From positions 310,001 to 374,000 of the forward strand of contig CAWIGP010000003.1 in NCBI GenBank assembly GCA_963835735.1: DNA of 64,000 nt, read 5' to 3'. The position numbers were made by a program, and so were the translations under genes. Shown here piece after piece: positions 50,998 to 58,769 of this stretch; the first letter of the stretch is position 1; each line of letters opens with the position of its first letter. Source of the DNA: DASQMT01 sp963835735. Lineage in GTDB: Bacteria > Actinomycetota > Thermoleophilia > Solirubrobacterales > Solirubrobacteraceae. Under the pieces are notes generated by a model. The model was not told the origin of the DNA. It was given only the letters and a program-made list of their open reading frames with translations, and made no database searches.

Positions 50998-51750
50998 TTG
51001 ACACCCGGTGTGCCGTCGGAGAGCCTGCGCCCGATTCAGCGATGCGGCGCGCGGGGACTTCACTACAAGGTGCGGCCGGTGCTGCACGAGCCAGGGCCGG
51101 CGGACATGAGCTGGACGCAGACGGCCGCCGGGATCCCGGTCGGCAAGGGGGAGACGCTGCAGGTCAGCTCCCACTACGACGCTGAGCGGCTGCACACGGG
51201 CGCGATGGGGATCATGCACGCCTACGTCCATCACGACCCAAGCGTGAGCAGCTCGTGCGCGCCGCCGCCGGCGGACCTCGTCAACGAGCGCAAGCCGATG
51301 CCGGGGCGCACTGCGCCGCCGCCGGTGAGCGTGCCGCTCACCGCGCTCGACTGGCGTGGCCGCACGCGCACGATCCCGAGGCCGCCGGGTCCGCCGCGGC
51401 GCTACCAGGGCGACGCGACCGTCGCGGTGCGCGAGCTCGCCTTCAACCCGCGCAACCTCTCGGTGCCGCTTGGGGCGCTCGTGCGCTGGCGCTTCGCCGA
51501 CGGCCGCTCCGCGCACGCTGTGACGGTCGCGAACGGGCCCGTGGGCTTCTCCTCGCAGCCGTTGCGCGGCGGCGGCAGCTTCGAATACAGGCTCCACCGT
51601 GCCGGCACCTACCGGATCCTCTGCTCGCTGCACCCGGTCGACATGACACAGTCGATCGTCGTCCGCCCGGCTGGGGCGAAGCTGGGCGCGTCGCAAGGCG
51701 AAGCGATTGGCGGCCTTCGCGTTCAAGGGCGTTTCCGCGGGAGTAGCTAG
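50998..51750 (+). CDS. Cupredoxin-domain protein, probably truncated at the N-terminus
   Basis: A 250-residue frame. The first part has GLHYKVRPVLHEPGPADMSW and SHYDAERLHTGAMGIMHAYV, a His-rich beta domain. The last 100 residues form a plastocyanin-like fold: VAVRELAFNPRNLSVPLGAL, WRFADGRSAHAVTVANGPVG, then CSLHPVDM. His in AHAV, Cys, His and Met in CSLHPVDM are the type 1 copper ligands. Family knowledge: such proteins are exported, but this frame has no signal peptide, and the TTG start sits directly on AGGAG. I think the 5' end is lost. It lies between a regulator gene and a lone permease. Confidence 0.65.
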   Translation: MTPGVPSESLRPIQRCGARGLHYKVRPVLHEPGPADMSWTQTAAGIPVGKGETLQVSSHYDAERLHTGAMGIMHAYVHHDPSVSSSCAPPPADLVNERKPMPGRTAPPPVSVPLTALDWRGRTRTIPRPPGPPRRYQGDATVAVRELAFNPRNLSVPLGALVRWRFADGRSAHAVTVANGPVGFSSQPLRGGGSFEYRLHRAGTYRILCSLHPVDMTQSIVVRPAGAKLGASQGEAIGGLRVQGRFRGSS

Positions 51751-51761
51751 CCTGGCGCCGC

Positions 51762-52709
51762 GTGAACGGCTCCCTGCCCGGCTACCTCGCGCGCCGCTTC
51801 GCCCTGCTGGCGGTCACGCTGGTGCTGGTCCCTTCGCTCAGCTTCGTGATGTTCACGCTGATCCAGGGCGACCACACGTCGCCGCTGGACGTGCTCGCCG
51901 AGCTCGCGACGTACCTGTCGGCGACGTTCCTACAGGCCGACTTCGGCGGCGAGGCGTTTCAGAGCGACACGTTCATCCGCACGCGCGGTGCGTTCGAGAT
52001 CGTGAAGGACGGGTTCCTCGTCGACGTCTACCTGCTCAGCGGGGCGCTGATCCTCGGCGTCGCGATCGGTCTGCTCGCCGGAACATGGCAGGCGACGCGC
52101 CCGCGCTCGGTCGGCTCGCGGTCGATCTCGTTCGTGACCGCGTTCGTGCTCTCCTCGCCGGTGTACTGGCTGGGGTTGATGCTGGTGCTGCTGTTCGCGC
52201 CCGGCGTAGGGTCGGTGGTCGAGATCCCGTTCCTATCCACCGTCGGCGGCTACCGCAGGCCGTCGCATGACCCGCTGCTGTTCCTCGAGGGCATCTGGCT
52301 GCCGTGCCTGATCATCGCCGCGCCGCTCGCCGCCGCGTGCACGCGCATGTGCTCCGGCGCGCTCGGCGGCACCCTCGACGAGGATTTCGTGCGCACTGCG
52401 CGCGGCAAGGGCGTGAGCCGTGCGCGTGTCGTCGCGCGCCACGCGCTGCCGGCGTCCGCCGCGCCGGTGATCGCGCTGGTCGGCGTGAACATGAACCTGA
52501 TCCTCACGAACCTGGCGCTGGTCGAGATCGTGTTCAACATCCCGGGTTCCTATCGCTACCTCGAGCGCGCCCTGGTCAACCGCGACGTCGATCTCGTGCA
52601 GGCGCTCGTGCTGGAGTCGACGTTCTTCATCGTCGTCGCCAACTTCGCCGTGGACGCGATCCAGGGGCTGCTCGACCCCCGCGTGCGCGGCGGCGAGGCG
52701 ATCACGTAG
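51762..52709 (+). CDS. DppB-type ABC transporter permease (orphan)
   Basis: A 315-residue permease starting VNGSLPGYLARRFALLAVTL with about six helices. The first loop is short and lacks the usual large exterior motif; VYLLSGALILGVAIGLLAGT follows. The EAA-type loop is LDEDFVRTARGKGVSRARVV, with ALPASAAPVIALVGVNMNLI after it and ETVFNIPGSYRYLER-like VEIVFNIPGSYRYLERALVN near the end. Family knowledge: half of a peptide/oligosaccharide importer pore. No partner permease, ATPase or binding protein adjoins, so it may be incomplete. GTG 51762, 12 bases after the cupredoxin stop. Confidence 0.82.
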   Translation: MNGSLPGYLARRFALLAVTLVLVPSLSFVMFTLIQGDHTSPLDVLAELATYLSATFLQADFGGEAFQSDTFIRTRGAFEIVKDGFLVDVYLLSGALILGVAIGLLAGTWQATRPRSVGSRSISFVTAFVLSSPVYWLGLMLVLLFAPGVGSVVEIPFLSTVGGYRRPSHDPLLFLEGIWLPCLIIAAPLAAACTRMCSGALGGTLDEDFVRTARGKGVSRARVVARHALPASAAPVIALVGVNMNLILTNLALVEIVFNIPGSYRYLERALVNRDVDLVQALVLESTFFIVVANFAVDAIQGLLDPRVRGGEAIT

Positions 52710-52719
52710 GCTCGCCGCG

Positions 52720-53322
52720 ATGGAGGAGAACCGCGTCGAGGTCCAGGGCACGGCGCGGCGCAGCGTGGCGGCGGATCGCGTGCGCTGGGCGCTGGTGGTG
52801 ATCGAGTCCGGCGACGAGCCGGCCAGCGCGTTCGCGCGCGCCGGCAAGCGACTCGACACCCTCACCCGCGGGCTGCGAGAGGCGCTCGGCGACCGCGCGG
52901 AGGTCCGCACCGGCGCGCTGTCGGTGCGCGCCCAGCACGACGAGCACGGACGGCGCATGCCCGCGGTGGACGTCTCCGGCCAGGTGACCCTGGACGTGCC
53001 GCTGGCCGACGCGGGGCGCGCCGCCGGGGCCGCGATGTCCGCCGGCGCAGACCACCTCAACGGCCCTGCGCTGCAGCTCGGGAACCGGGACGCGCTGGCG
53101 GAGGCGCTGCTCGGCGAGGCGGTCGCGGCGGCGCGGCGCAAGGCCGAAGCGGTCGCGACGGCGGCCGGGCGCCGGCTCGGCCGGGTGGTCGGCGTCGCGG
53201 AGGAGTCCGACCGGCCGTTTCCGGTGGCTCGCATGGCGGCGGCCGACGGCGGGCCCGAGCTTGCGCCCGAGGATGCGGAGATCGCGGCGAGCGTTCGCGT
53301 GCTCTTCGCGCTCGAGGACTGA
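52720..53322 (+). CDS. SIMPL-domain (DUF541) protein
   Basis: A 200-residue protein: ENRVEVQGTARRSVAADRVR at the start, ASAFARAGKRLDTLTRGLRE, VSGQVTLDVPLADAGRAAGA, NRDALAEALLGEAVAAARRK and AEAVATAAGRRLGRVVGVAE. The order matches DUF541/SIMPL, the fold of outer-surface and periplasmic proteins such as YggE. No signal peptide is visible, so this copy seems cytosolic. Family knowledge: linked to oxidative stress or signalling; the mechanism is unclear. ATG 52720 starts ten bases after the permease; the end is one base from the convergent ABC exporter stop. Confidence 0.82.
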   Translation: MEENRVEVQGTARRSVAADRVRWALVVIESGDEPASAFARAGKRLDTLTRGLREALGDRAEVRTGALSVRAQHDEHGRRMPAVDVSGQVTLDVPLADAGRAAGAAMSAGADHLNGPALQLGNRDALAEALLGEAVAAARRKAEAVATAAGRRLGRVVGVAEESDRPFPVARMAAADGGPELAPEDAEIAASVRVLFALED

Positions 53323-53323
53323 G

Positions 53324-55114
53324 CTAGGCCGCCGCGGCCTGCTCGGCCCAGTCGCGGTACAGGCGCCAGTACGCACCCTCCGCCGCGAGCAGCTCGTCGT
53401 GCGTGCCCTGCTCGACGATCCGGCCGTGGTCGAGCACGACGATGTGCGCGGCGCCCCGGATCGTCGAGAGCCGGTGCGCGATCACGATCGCGGTCCGCCC
53501 GGCCAGCAGGCGCCGCAGGCCCTGCTCGATCCGGCTCTCGGTGTGGATGTCGACGTTCGAGGTCGCCTCGTCGAGCACCAGGATGCGCGGGTCGGAGATC
53601 AGCGCGCGCGTGAACGCGACGAGCTGTCGCTGGCCGGCGGAGAGCTGGATGCCGCGCTCGCCGACCTCGGTGTCGTAGCCGTGCTCGAGCGCCGCGATGA
53701 AGTCGTGCGCGCCGACGGCGCGCGCGGCCGCCTCGATCTCCTCCGGCGTCGCGTCGGGGCGCCCGAACGCGAGGTTGTCGCGGATCGAGCCGCTGAACAG
53801 GAACGCCTCCTGCGGCACGATCCCCATCTGCGACCGCAGCGAGCGCGCCTGCACGTCGCGCAGGTCGTGGCCGTCGACGAGGACCCGCCCCTCGGTCGGG
53901 TCGTAGAAGCGCGCGGCGAGCTTGGCGAACGTCGATTTGCCGGCGCCCGTAGAGCCGACCAGCGCGACGGTCTGTCCCGCCGGCACGTGCAGGTCGATGC
54001 CGTCGAGCGCCTTGGCGCCGTCCGGCGAGTACGCGAACGAGACGCCGTCGAACTCGAGCTCGCCGCGCAGCCGCGGCAGCGCGATCGCGCCCGGGCGGTC
54101 GGTCAGCTCCGGCTCCTCGTCGAGCAACTCGAAGATCTTGTCGAGCGCGGCCATGCCCGCCTGATAGGTCGTGTAGAGCTGCGAGAGCTGCTGGATCGGG
54201 TCGAAGAAGTTGTTCAGCGCGGCGATGAACGCGACCAGCACGCCGACGGTCACGTCGCCCTGGATCGCCTGCAAGCCCCCGTAGAACAGGATGCCGGCGG
54301 TCACGAGCGCGGACAGCAGCTCGACCGCCGGGAAGTAGGCGGCGTTCAGGTTGACCGTCTTCATGTTCGCCGCGCGGTTCTCCTCGTTGAGGTCGGAGAA
54401 CACGGCTTCGTGGCGGCGCTCCTGCGCGAACACCCGCACGACCCGCACGCCCGAGAGCGTCTCCTGCAGGTAGGCGGTGATCTGGGCCACCTTCTCGCGC
54501 GTGGCGCGGTACGCGTCGGCGCTGATGATCCGGAACGCGAACGAGCCGATGCCCAGCACCGGGAAGACGAGGAACGTCAGCAGCGCGAGCTGCCAGTCGA
54601 GCCATAGGAGGATCACCGCCGTGCCGATGAGCGTGAGCGAGGAGCCGAACAGCGTCACGATCCCGTCCGACACGAGCTGGTCGAGCGCCTGCACGTCGTT
54701 CGTCAGCCGCGAGATGATCACGCCCGCCTGGCGGCGCGAGTAGAAGCCGATCGAGAGCGACTGCAGGTGCGCGAAGAGCTGGATCCGCAGGTCCTGCAGC
54801 ACCCGCTGGCCGATCCAGCCGACCAGGTACGTCTCCGCGTAGGTCGCCGCCCAGTAGACCAGCGCGGACACGACGAACGCCGCGACCACGAGGTTGAGCG
54901 TGGCGGTGTCGCCGGGAACGATGCCGTCGTCGATCGCCAGCTTGGCCAGCGGCGGCGGCGCAAGCGACGCGGCGGTGCCGGCGACCAGCGCGATGAACAT
55001 GAGGATCGTGCGTCCGCGGTAGGGGCGCAGCAGCTCGAGGAGCCCGCGCAGCTTGCGCCCGCGGCCGCTGGTGGCTCGCCAGCGGCGGACGAGCTCGTCG
55101 CGCCGCGTGGTCAC
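53324..55114 (-). CDS. ABC exporter half-transporter, subunit 2
   Basis: A 596-residue half-transporter: six membrane helices to about 330 (TILMFIALVAGTAASLAPPP, VIISRLTNDVQALDQLVSDG), then the ATPase. Walker A is ALVGSTGAGKSTFAKLAARF; Q-loop MGIVPQEAFLFSGSI; signature IQLSAGQRQLVAFTRAL with Ala in place of the first Gly; Walker B ILVLDEATSNVD with catalytic Glu; H-loop VIAHRLSTI. Family knowledge: exports lipids, drugs or peptides as a dimer. It starts GTG 55114, overlapping the partner stop by four bases, so the two form a heterodimer. The intact Glu here contrasts with Asp in the partner. Confidence 0.92.
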   Translation of the reverse strand: MTTRRDELVRRWRATSGRGRKLRGLLELLRPYRGRTILMFIALVAGTAASLAPPPLAKLAIDDGIVPGDTATLNLVVAAFVVSALVYWAATYAETYLVGWIGQRVLQDLRIQLFAHLQSLSIGFYSRRQAGVIISRLTNDVQALDQLVSDGIVTLFGSSLTLIGTAVILLWLDWQLALLTFLVFPVLGIGSFAFRIISADAYRATREKVAQITAYLQETLSGVRVVRVFAQERRHEAVFSDLNEENRAANMKTVNLNAAYFPAVELLSALVTAGILFYGGLQAIQGDVTVGVLVAFIAALNNFFDPIQQLSQLYTTYQAGMAALDKIFELLDEEPELTDRPGAIALPRLRGELEFDGVSFAYSPDGAKALDGIDLHVPAGQTVALVGSTGAGKSTFAKLAARFYDPTEGRVLVDGHDLRDVQARSLRSQMGIVPQEAFLFSGSIRDNLAFGRPDATPEEIEAAARAVGAHDFIAALEHGYDTEVGERGIQLSAGQRQLVAFTRALISDPRILVLDEATSNVDIHTESRIEQGLRRLLAGRTAIVIAHRLSTIRGAAHIVVLDHGRIVEQGTHDELLAAEGAYWRLYRDWAEQAAAA

Positions 55115-56877
55115 AACGTCTCCACGCTCTCGAGCGGCTTGCGTGTGAGGAACACCTGGTCGGGCAGGCCCTTGGCGGCGATCTCCGCGTACAGCGGCGA
55201 GCGCTCGATCAGCTCGCGGTGCACGCCGCGCGCGGCGATCCTGCCCTCCTCCAGCACCACGATCTCATCCGCCAGCGCGATCGTCGACAGCCGGTGCGCG
55301 ATCACGAACGTCGTGCGCCCGGCCATCACCTCGCGCAGCGCCTGCTTGATCGCCTGCTCGGTCGACGCGTCGACCGAGGAGGTGGCGTCGTCGAGGATCA
55401 GGATGCGCGGATCGCTGAGCAGCGCGCGGGCGATCGCGATCCGCTGGCGCTGGCCGCCCGACAGCGTCAGCCCGCGCTCGCCGATCCGCGTGTCGTAGCC
55501 CTCCGGCATCTCGGCGATGAACGCCGCTGCCTGCGCCCGCTCGGCCGCGCGCTCGACCTCCTCGCGCGCCGCGTCCGGGCGCCCGTACGCGATGTTCTCG
55601 TGCACGGTCGCGCTGAACAGGAACGGGTTGTCGTCGACGACGCTGATCGCGTGGCGCAGCGAGCCGAGCTCGACGTCGCGGACGTCGGCGCCGTCGATCA
55701 GCACCGCGCCCTCGTTGACGTCGTAGAGGCGCGGCAGCAGCTGCACGAGGGTCGTCTTGCCCGAGCCGGTGGCGCCGACGAGCGCGACCGTCGTGCCCGC
55801 CTCGACCACGAGGTCGACGTCGCGCAGCGCGGGCTCCGGCGCGGTCTCGTAGCGGAACGTCACGTCGCGCAGCTCCACCCGGCCGCGCCCGTCGGGCAGC
55901 GGCGGCGCGTCCGGCGCCGACGTCAGGGCCGGGGCGCGGTCGAGGATCTCGAACAGCCGCGCGCCCGACGCCGTCGCCCGCTGCGCCATCCCGAGGGCGA
56001 TCCCGAGCCCGCGCATCGGGCCGATCAGCATCAGCAGGTACGTGTAGAAGGCCGTGAAGTCGCCGAGCGTGAGGTCGCCGTCGATCACCTGGCGGCCGCC
56101 GACGAGCAGGATCACCGCGAGCCCGATGCTCGGCAGGAAGCCGATGAACGGGTTGTAGAACGCGCGCAGCCGGGTGGCGATCATCGACTGCCCGAACACG
56201 CGCCCGACGCTGTTCTCGAAGCGGTCGAGCTGCTGCGGCTCGGCGGCGAACGCCTTCACCACGCGCACGCCCGAGACGTTCTCCTCCACGTCGGCGGTGA
56301 GCTCCGCGATCCGCTGCTGGACCTCCTGGAGCGCGGGCCGCGACCGCAGCCCGTAGCGCGTCGCCACGACCACGACGAACGGGACCGGGGCCAGCGCGAG
56401 CGCGGCGAGGCCGGGTTGCAGCGCGAACATCGCCGCCGCTGCGAGCAGGATCGTCAGCCCGCTCTGGGTGATGAAGATCAGCCCGTAGCCGAGGAAGAAC
56501 CGGACCGACTGCAGGTCGACCGTCGCGCGCGACATCAACTGGCCGGTCTGCTGGCGGTCGAAGAACGCGAGCTCGAGCGACTGCAGGTGGCGGTAGAGCA
56601 GGTTGCGGAGGTCGAACTCGATCGCCAGCGACACGCGGCCGGCGACGAGCCGGCGCGCGACCGACAGCGCCACCCGCACGAGGGCGGCGACTCCGATGAG
56701 CAGTGCGTAGCGCCGGAGATCGTCCTCGTCGCCCGCGTCGAGCCCATCGATCGCCCGCCCGGTCAGCCATGGAATGGCTACCGTGGCGACCATCGCGAGC
56801 GCCGCCAGCAGCAGCGACCAGACGACGCCTGCGCGGTAGGGCTTCAAGAACCCGAGCAGGCGCCGGAAGGTGCTCAC
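55111..56877 (-). CDS. ABC exporter half-transporter, subunit 1 (degenerate Walker B)
   Basis: A 588-residue half-transporter. The membrane part runs to about 330 (GVVWSLLLAALAMVATVAIP, FDRQQTGQLMSRATVDLQSV), then the ATPase: Walker A VALVGATGSGKTTLVQLLPR, Q-loop ISVVDDNPFLFSATV (without Gln), signature LTLSGGQRQRIAIAR, Walker B ILILDDATSSVD with Asp in place of the catalytic Glu, and H-loop VIAHRLST. Family knowledge: in heterodimeric exporters one ATP site is degenerate, with Asp in Walker B. GTG 56877 is chosen over the longer open frame because the domain starts there. 48 bases from the divergent ATG at 56926. Confidence 0.92.
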   Translation of the reverse strand: MSTFRRLLGFLKPYRAGVVWSLLLAALAMVATVAIPWLTGRAIDGLDAGDEDDLRRYALLIGVAALVRVALSVARRLVAGRVSLAIEFDLRNLLYRHLQSLELAFFDRQQTGQLMSRATVDLQSVRFFLGYGLIFITQSGLTILLAAAAMFALQPGLAALALAPVPFVVVVATRYGLRSRPALQEVQQRIAELTADVEENVSGVRVVKAFAAEPQQLDRFENSVGRVFGQSMIATRLRAFYNPFIGFLPSIGLAVILLVGGRQVIDGDLTLGDFTAFYTYLLMLIGPMRGLGIALGMAQRATASGARLFEILDRAPALTSAPDAPPLPDGRGRVELRDVTFRYETAPEPALRDVDLVVEAGTTVALVGATGSGKTTLVQLLPRLYDVNEGAVLIDGADVRDVELGSLRHAISVVDDNPFLFSATVHENIAYGRPDAAREEVERAAERAQAAAFIAEMPEGYDTRIGERGLTLSGGQRQRIAIARALLSDPRILILDDATSSVDASTEQAIKQALREVMAGRTTFVIAHRLSTIALADEIVVLEEGRIAARGVHRELIERSPLYAEIAAKGLPDQVFLTRKPLESVETL

Positions 56878-56925
56878 GCAACTACAGGATACGGCTCGCC
56901 CGTTCGGGTATCTTCGCCCCCTCGG

Positions 56926-57222
56926 ATGTCGGACGCCATCACACTCCGCAACCGCTTCGCCATGGTCAAGGGCGCGTGGGACGACCACCTGCGCGGCACC
57001 CCGTTCCCCGCGCTCGGCGAGGGTACGGCGGAGGAGAAGATCGAGCGCCTGGAGCTAGCGCTGGTGGACCTCATGCGCGAGCGCGCGACGCCCGAGACGG
57101 CCGAGCAGGCGGCAGACGCGATGTGGGGCCTGGTGCATTCGCGCCCGGACGAGGACCCCGTCAAGCAGCGTGTCACCGAGCATCACGAGGAGCTGGCCCG
57201 GATGGGGCATCGCCGCGTCTGA
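56926..57222 (+). CDS. Small hypothetical acidic protein
   Basis: A 98-residue helical protein, MSDAITLRNRFAMVKGAWDD, then EEKIERLELALVDLMRERAT and MWGLVHSRPDEDPVKQRVTE, ending RMGHRRV. No domain recognised. ATG 56926 is close to a possible promoter shared with the divergent exporter (gap 48 bases). The end overlaps the convergent 78-codon gene by 50 bases. Coding support comes only from codon pattern and start position. Confidence 0.55.
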   Translation: MSDAITLRNRFAMVKGAWDDHLRGTPFPALGEGTAEEKIERLELALVDLMRERATPETAEQAADAMWGLVHSRPDEDPVKQRVTEHHEELARMGHRRV

Positions 57223-57406
57223 GGACTGGTTCGTAGCCCGCGCACGCCAGCACCGGTAAGCGCGGGTACTTCGGATACGCCGGGTCGGTCCGCGCGCGCA
57301 GGCACATCGAGAACGCCGAGCCGCGCGTGGTCCGGATCACCTTCTGGTGCCGGCAGCTCGAGCAGAGGCCTGCGTCAGGCGGCGTGGGCTGCGGATCCCC
57401 GTGCAT
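57173..57406 (-). CDS. Small Cys-containing conserved protein
   Basis: A 77-residue protein: DAGLCSSCRHQKVIRTTRGS, AFSMCLRARTDPAYPKYPRL and PVLACAGYEPVLRR. Two CxxC-like Cys and two later Cys (SMCL, LACAG) look like a zinc-binding site. The phrase DPAYPKYPRLPVLACAGYEP has a family look that I associate with small actinobacterial proteins of unknown function. ATG 57406. It overlaps the convergent gene at 57173-57222. Confidence 0.6.
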   Translation of the reverse strand: MHGDPQPTPPDAGLCSSCRHQKVIRTTRGSAFSMCLRARTDPAYPKYPRLPVLACAGYEPVLRRGDAPSGPAPRDAR

Positions 57407-57579
57407 CAATTCGCCGCATAGTGCGGGAAATCTGACTGTATCCGTAAGAAAGGAATCAGGGCGAACGTTCAGTTGGAAATAGGAACTTTGCCGACCAGGG
57501 AGAAGCAGCGGGATGGCCTGGGAGGCACCGACACGGCTCATAGGATGCATCGGCGGCCGGCAAGGGGGGCCGGCACTCC

Positions 57580-57597
57580 TGAGCCATGAGAGGCTCA
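57580..57597 (+). promoter_or_regulatory. Stem-loop over the ribosome site of the secreted protein gene
   Basis: TGAGCC (57580-57585), loop ATGAGA, GGCTCA (57592-57597), ending one base before the ATG at 57599. The GAGAGG ribosome site is partly in the loop and partly in the 3' arm. The hairpin could hide the site. Gap 57407-57579 upstream shows no gene or known riboswitch motif. Confidence 0.5.
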
Positions 57598-57598
57598 T

Positions 57599-58720
57599 AT
57601 GAACAAGCACCGCCGCCTGAGTAGGCCGCTCGCCGCGGCGATCGGTCTGCTCGCATTCCTTGTCGTTCCCGCGGTCGCCCAGGCACATCACCTGGAGGTG
57701 AAGGCGACCTGCAAGCTGGTCGACAACGCGTCGGTGGTCGACTGGCAGGTCAAGTTCGCCGGGTTCAGCAGTCCTGGCTCGCACGATCCGACCGGCACCG
57801 TGAAACTCGACGGCGCGGTCGTCGGGAGCGTCCCGCCGGACACCGTGATCTGGAACGGCAACGACGGCTACCTCAGCGGACGCGACGCAGCCGCGCCCGA
57901 CCGAACGCACACGCTCGTCGCCGAGTTCAGCTGGAAGAACGGTCATGAGAAGAAGTCGGCTACCACGGAGAAGTGTCCGAAGCCCGCTGAGCCCGCTGAG
58001 CCGGCGATCGCACTCGACAAGACCGGCGCGGCAACCGCCGCCGCGGGGTCGACGTTCACATACACGTTCAAGGCCACGAACGTCGGCAACGTCATGCTGA
58101 CCAACGTCGTTCTGACCGACGACCGCTGCCAGGCGACGTTGACGCGCGTCGAGCCGAACGCCGCCGACCCGACGTTCGACCCGGGCGACGAGTGGTTCTA
58201 CACGTGCACGCTGGTGGCGCCGCCCGGCCCGGCGCAGGTCGACAACCTCGCGCAGGTATGCGGTGACTACCAGGCTCCCGACGTCGCCGTAGAGACGGTG
58301 TGCGACGACGACCCGCACACGTTCACGGTGCCGCCGCCGGCGACCCCGGTGACGACGCCGCCGGCGCAGAACACGCCCAGCACGCCTCCGGGCACCAGCG
58401 TGCTGCCCGGGAAGGTCGTGTCGGGCCGCGCCGTGCTGCGCGGGCCCGGCGGCTGCGTCAAGCAGGCATTCCGGGCGCGGGTCCGCGGCCGCAGCATCGC
58501 GGCGGTCACGTTCTTCGTCGACGGCCGTCGCGTCAAGCGGATCACCGGCGGCAGCGCGGGCTACTCGCTGAGGGTGCGCCCCGGCCGCCTCGGCGTCGGC
58601 CGCCACAAGATCGTGGCGCGCGTCGAGTTCACCGCCGCGAGCGGCACTGAGCCGCGCCGGCTCCCGCTCACGTTCCGCCGCTGCGCGCAGGGCACCGCCA
58701 CGCCGCGATTCACCGGCTGA
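57599..58720 (+). CDS. Secreted protein with DUF11-type repeat
   Basis: A 373-residue exported protein. The signal peptide is RPLAAAIGLLAFLVVPAVAQ, cleaved near AQA-HH. Then a beta domain (LVDNASVVDWQVKFAGFSSP), a DUF11-like domain (PAIALDKTGAATAAAGSTFT, YTFKATNVGNVMLTNVVLTD, WFYTCTLVAPPGPAQVDNLA) and a Pro/Thr spacer. The C-terminal beta domain starts KVVSGRAVLRGPGGCVKQAF. Family knowledge: DUF11 repeats are conserved parts of wall-linked proteins. Sorting signal and membrane anchor are missing, so it is probably released or bound through the C-terminal domain. ATG 57599. Confidence 0.82.
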   Translation: MNKHRRLSRPLAAAIGLLAFLVVPAVAQAHHLEVKATCKLVDNASVVDWQVKFAGFSSPGSHDPTGTVKLDGAVVGSVPPDTVIWNGNDGYLSGRDAAAPDRTHTLVAEFSWKNGHEKKSATTEKCPKPAEPAEPAIALDKTGAATAAAGSTFTYTFKATNVGNVMLTNVVLTDDRCQATLTRVEPNAADPTFDPGDEWFYTCTLVAPPGPAQVDNLAQVCGDYQAPDVAVETVCDDDPHTFTVPPPATPVTTPPAQNTPSTPPGTSVLPGKVVSGRAVLRGPGGCVKQAFRARVRGRSIAAVTFFVDGRRVKRITGGSAGYSLRVRPGRLGVGRHKIVARVEFTAASGTEPRRLPLTFRRCAQGTATPRFTG

Positions 58721-58737
58721 GCCGCACTTCCGGAACC

Positions 58738-58763
58738 GGAGGCCCCGAGCGATCGGGGCCTCC
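58738..58763. terminator. Bidirectional hairpin between convergent genes
   Basis: GGAGGCCCC (58738-58746) pairs with GGGGCCTCC (58755-58763), loop GAGCGATC. It lies between the stops of the secreted DUF11-type gene and the convergent hexosaminidase gene, seven bases before the latter. Confidence 0.7.
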
Positions 58764-58769
58764 GCGCGC

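Noticed and set aside
57420..57598. Riboswitch in front of the secreted protein gene
   Set aside because: The stretch is G-rich with hairpins but does not match the conserved cores of c-di-GMP, TPP, cobalamin or c-di-AMP riboswitches that I checked by eye.
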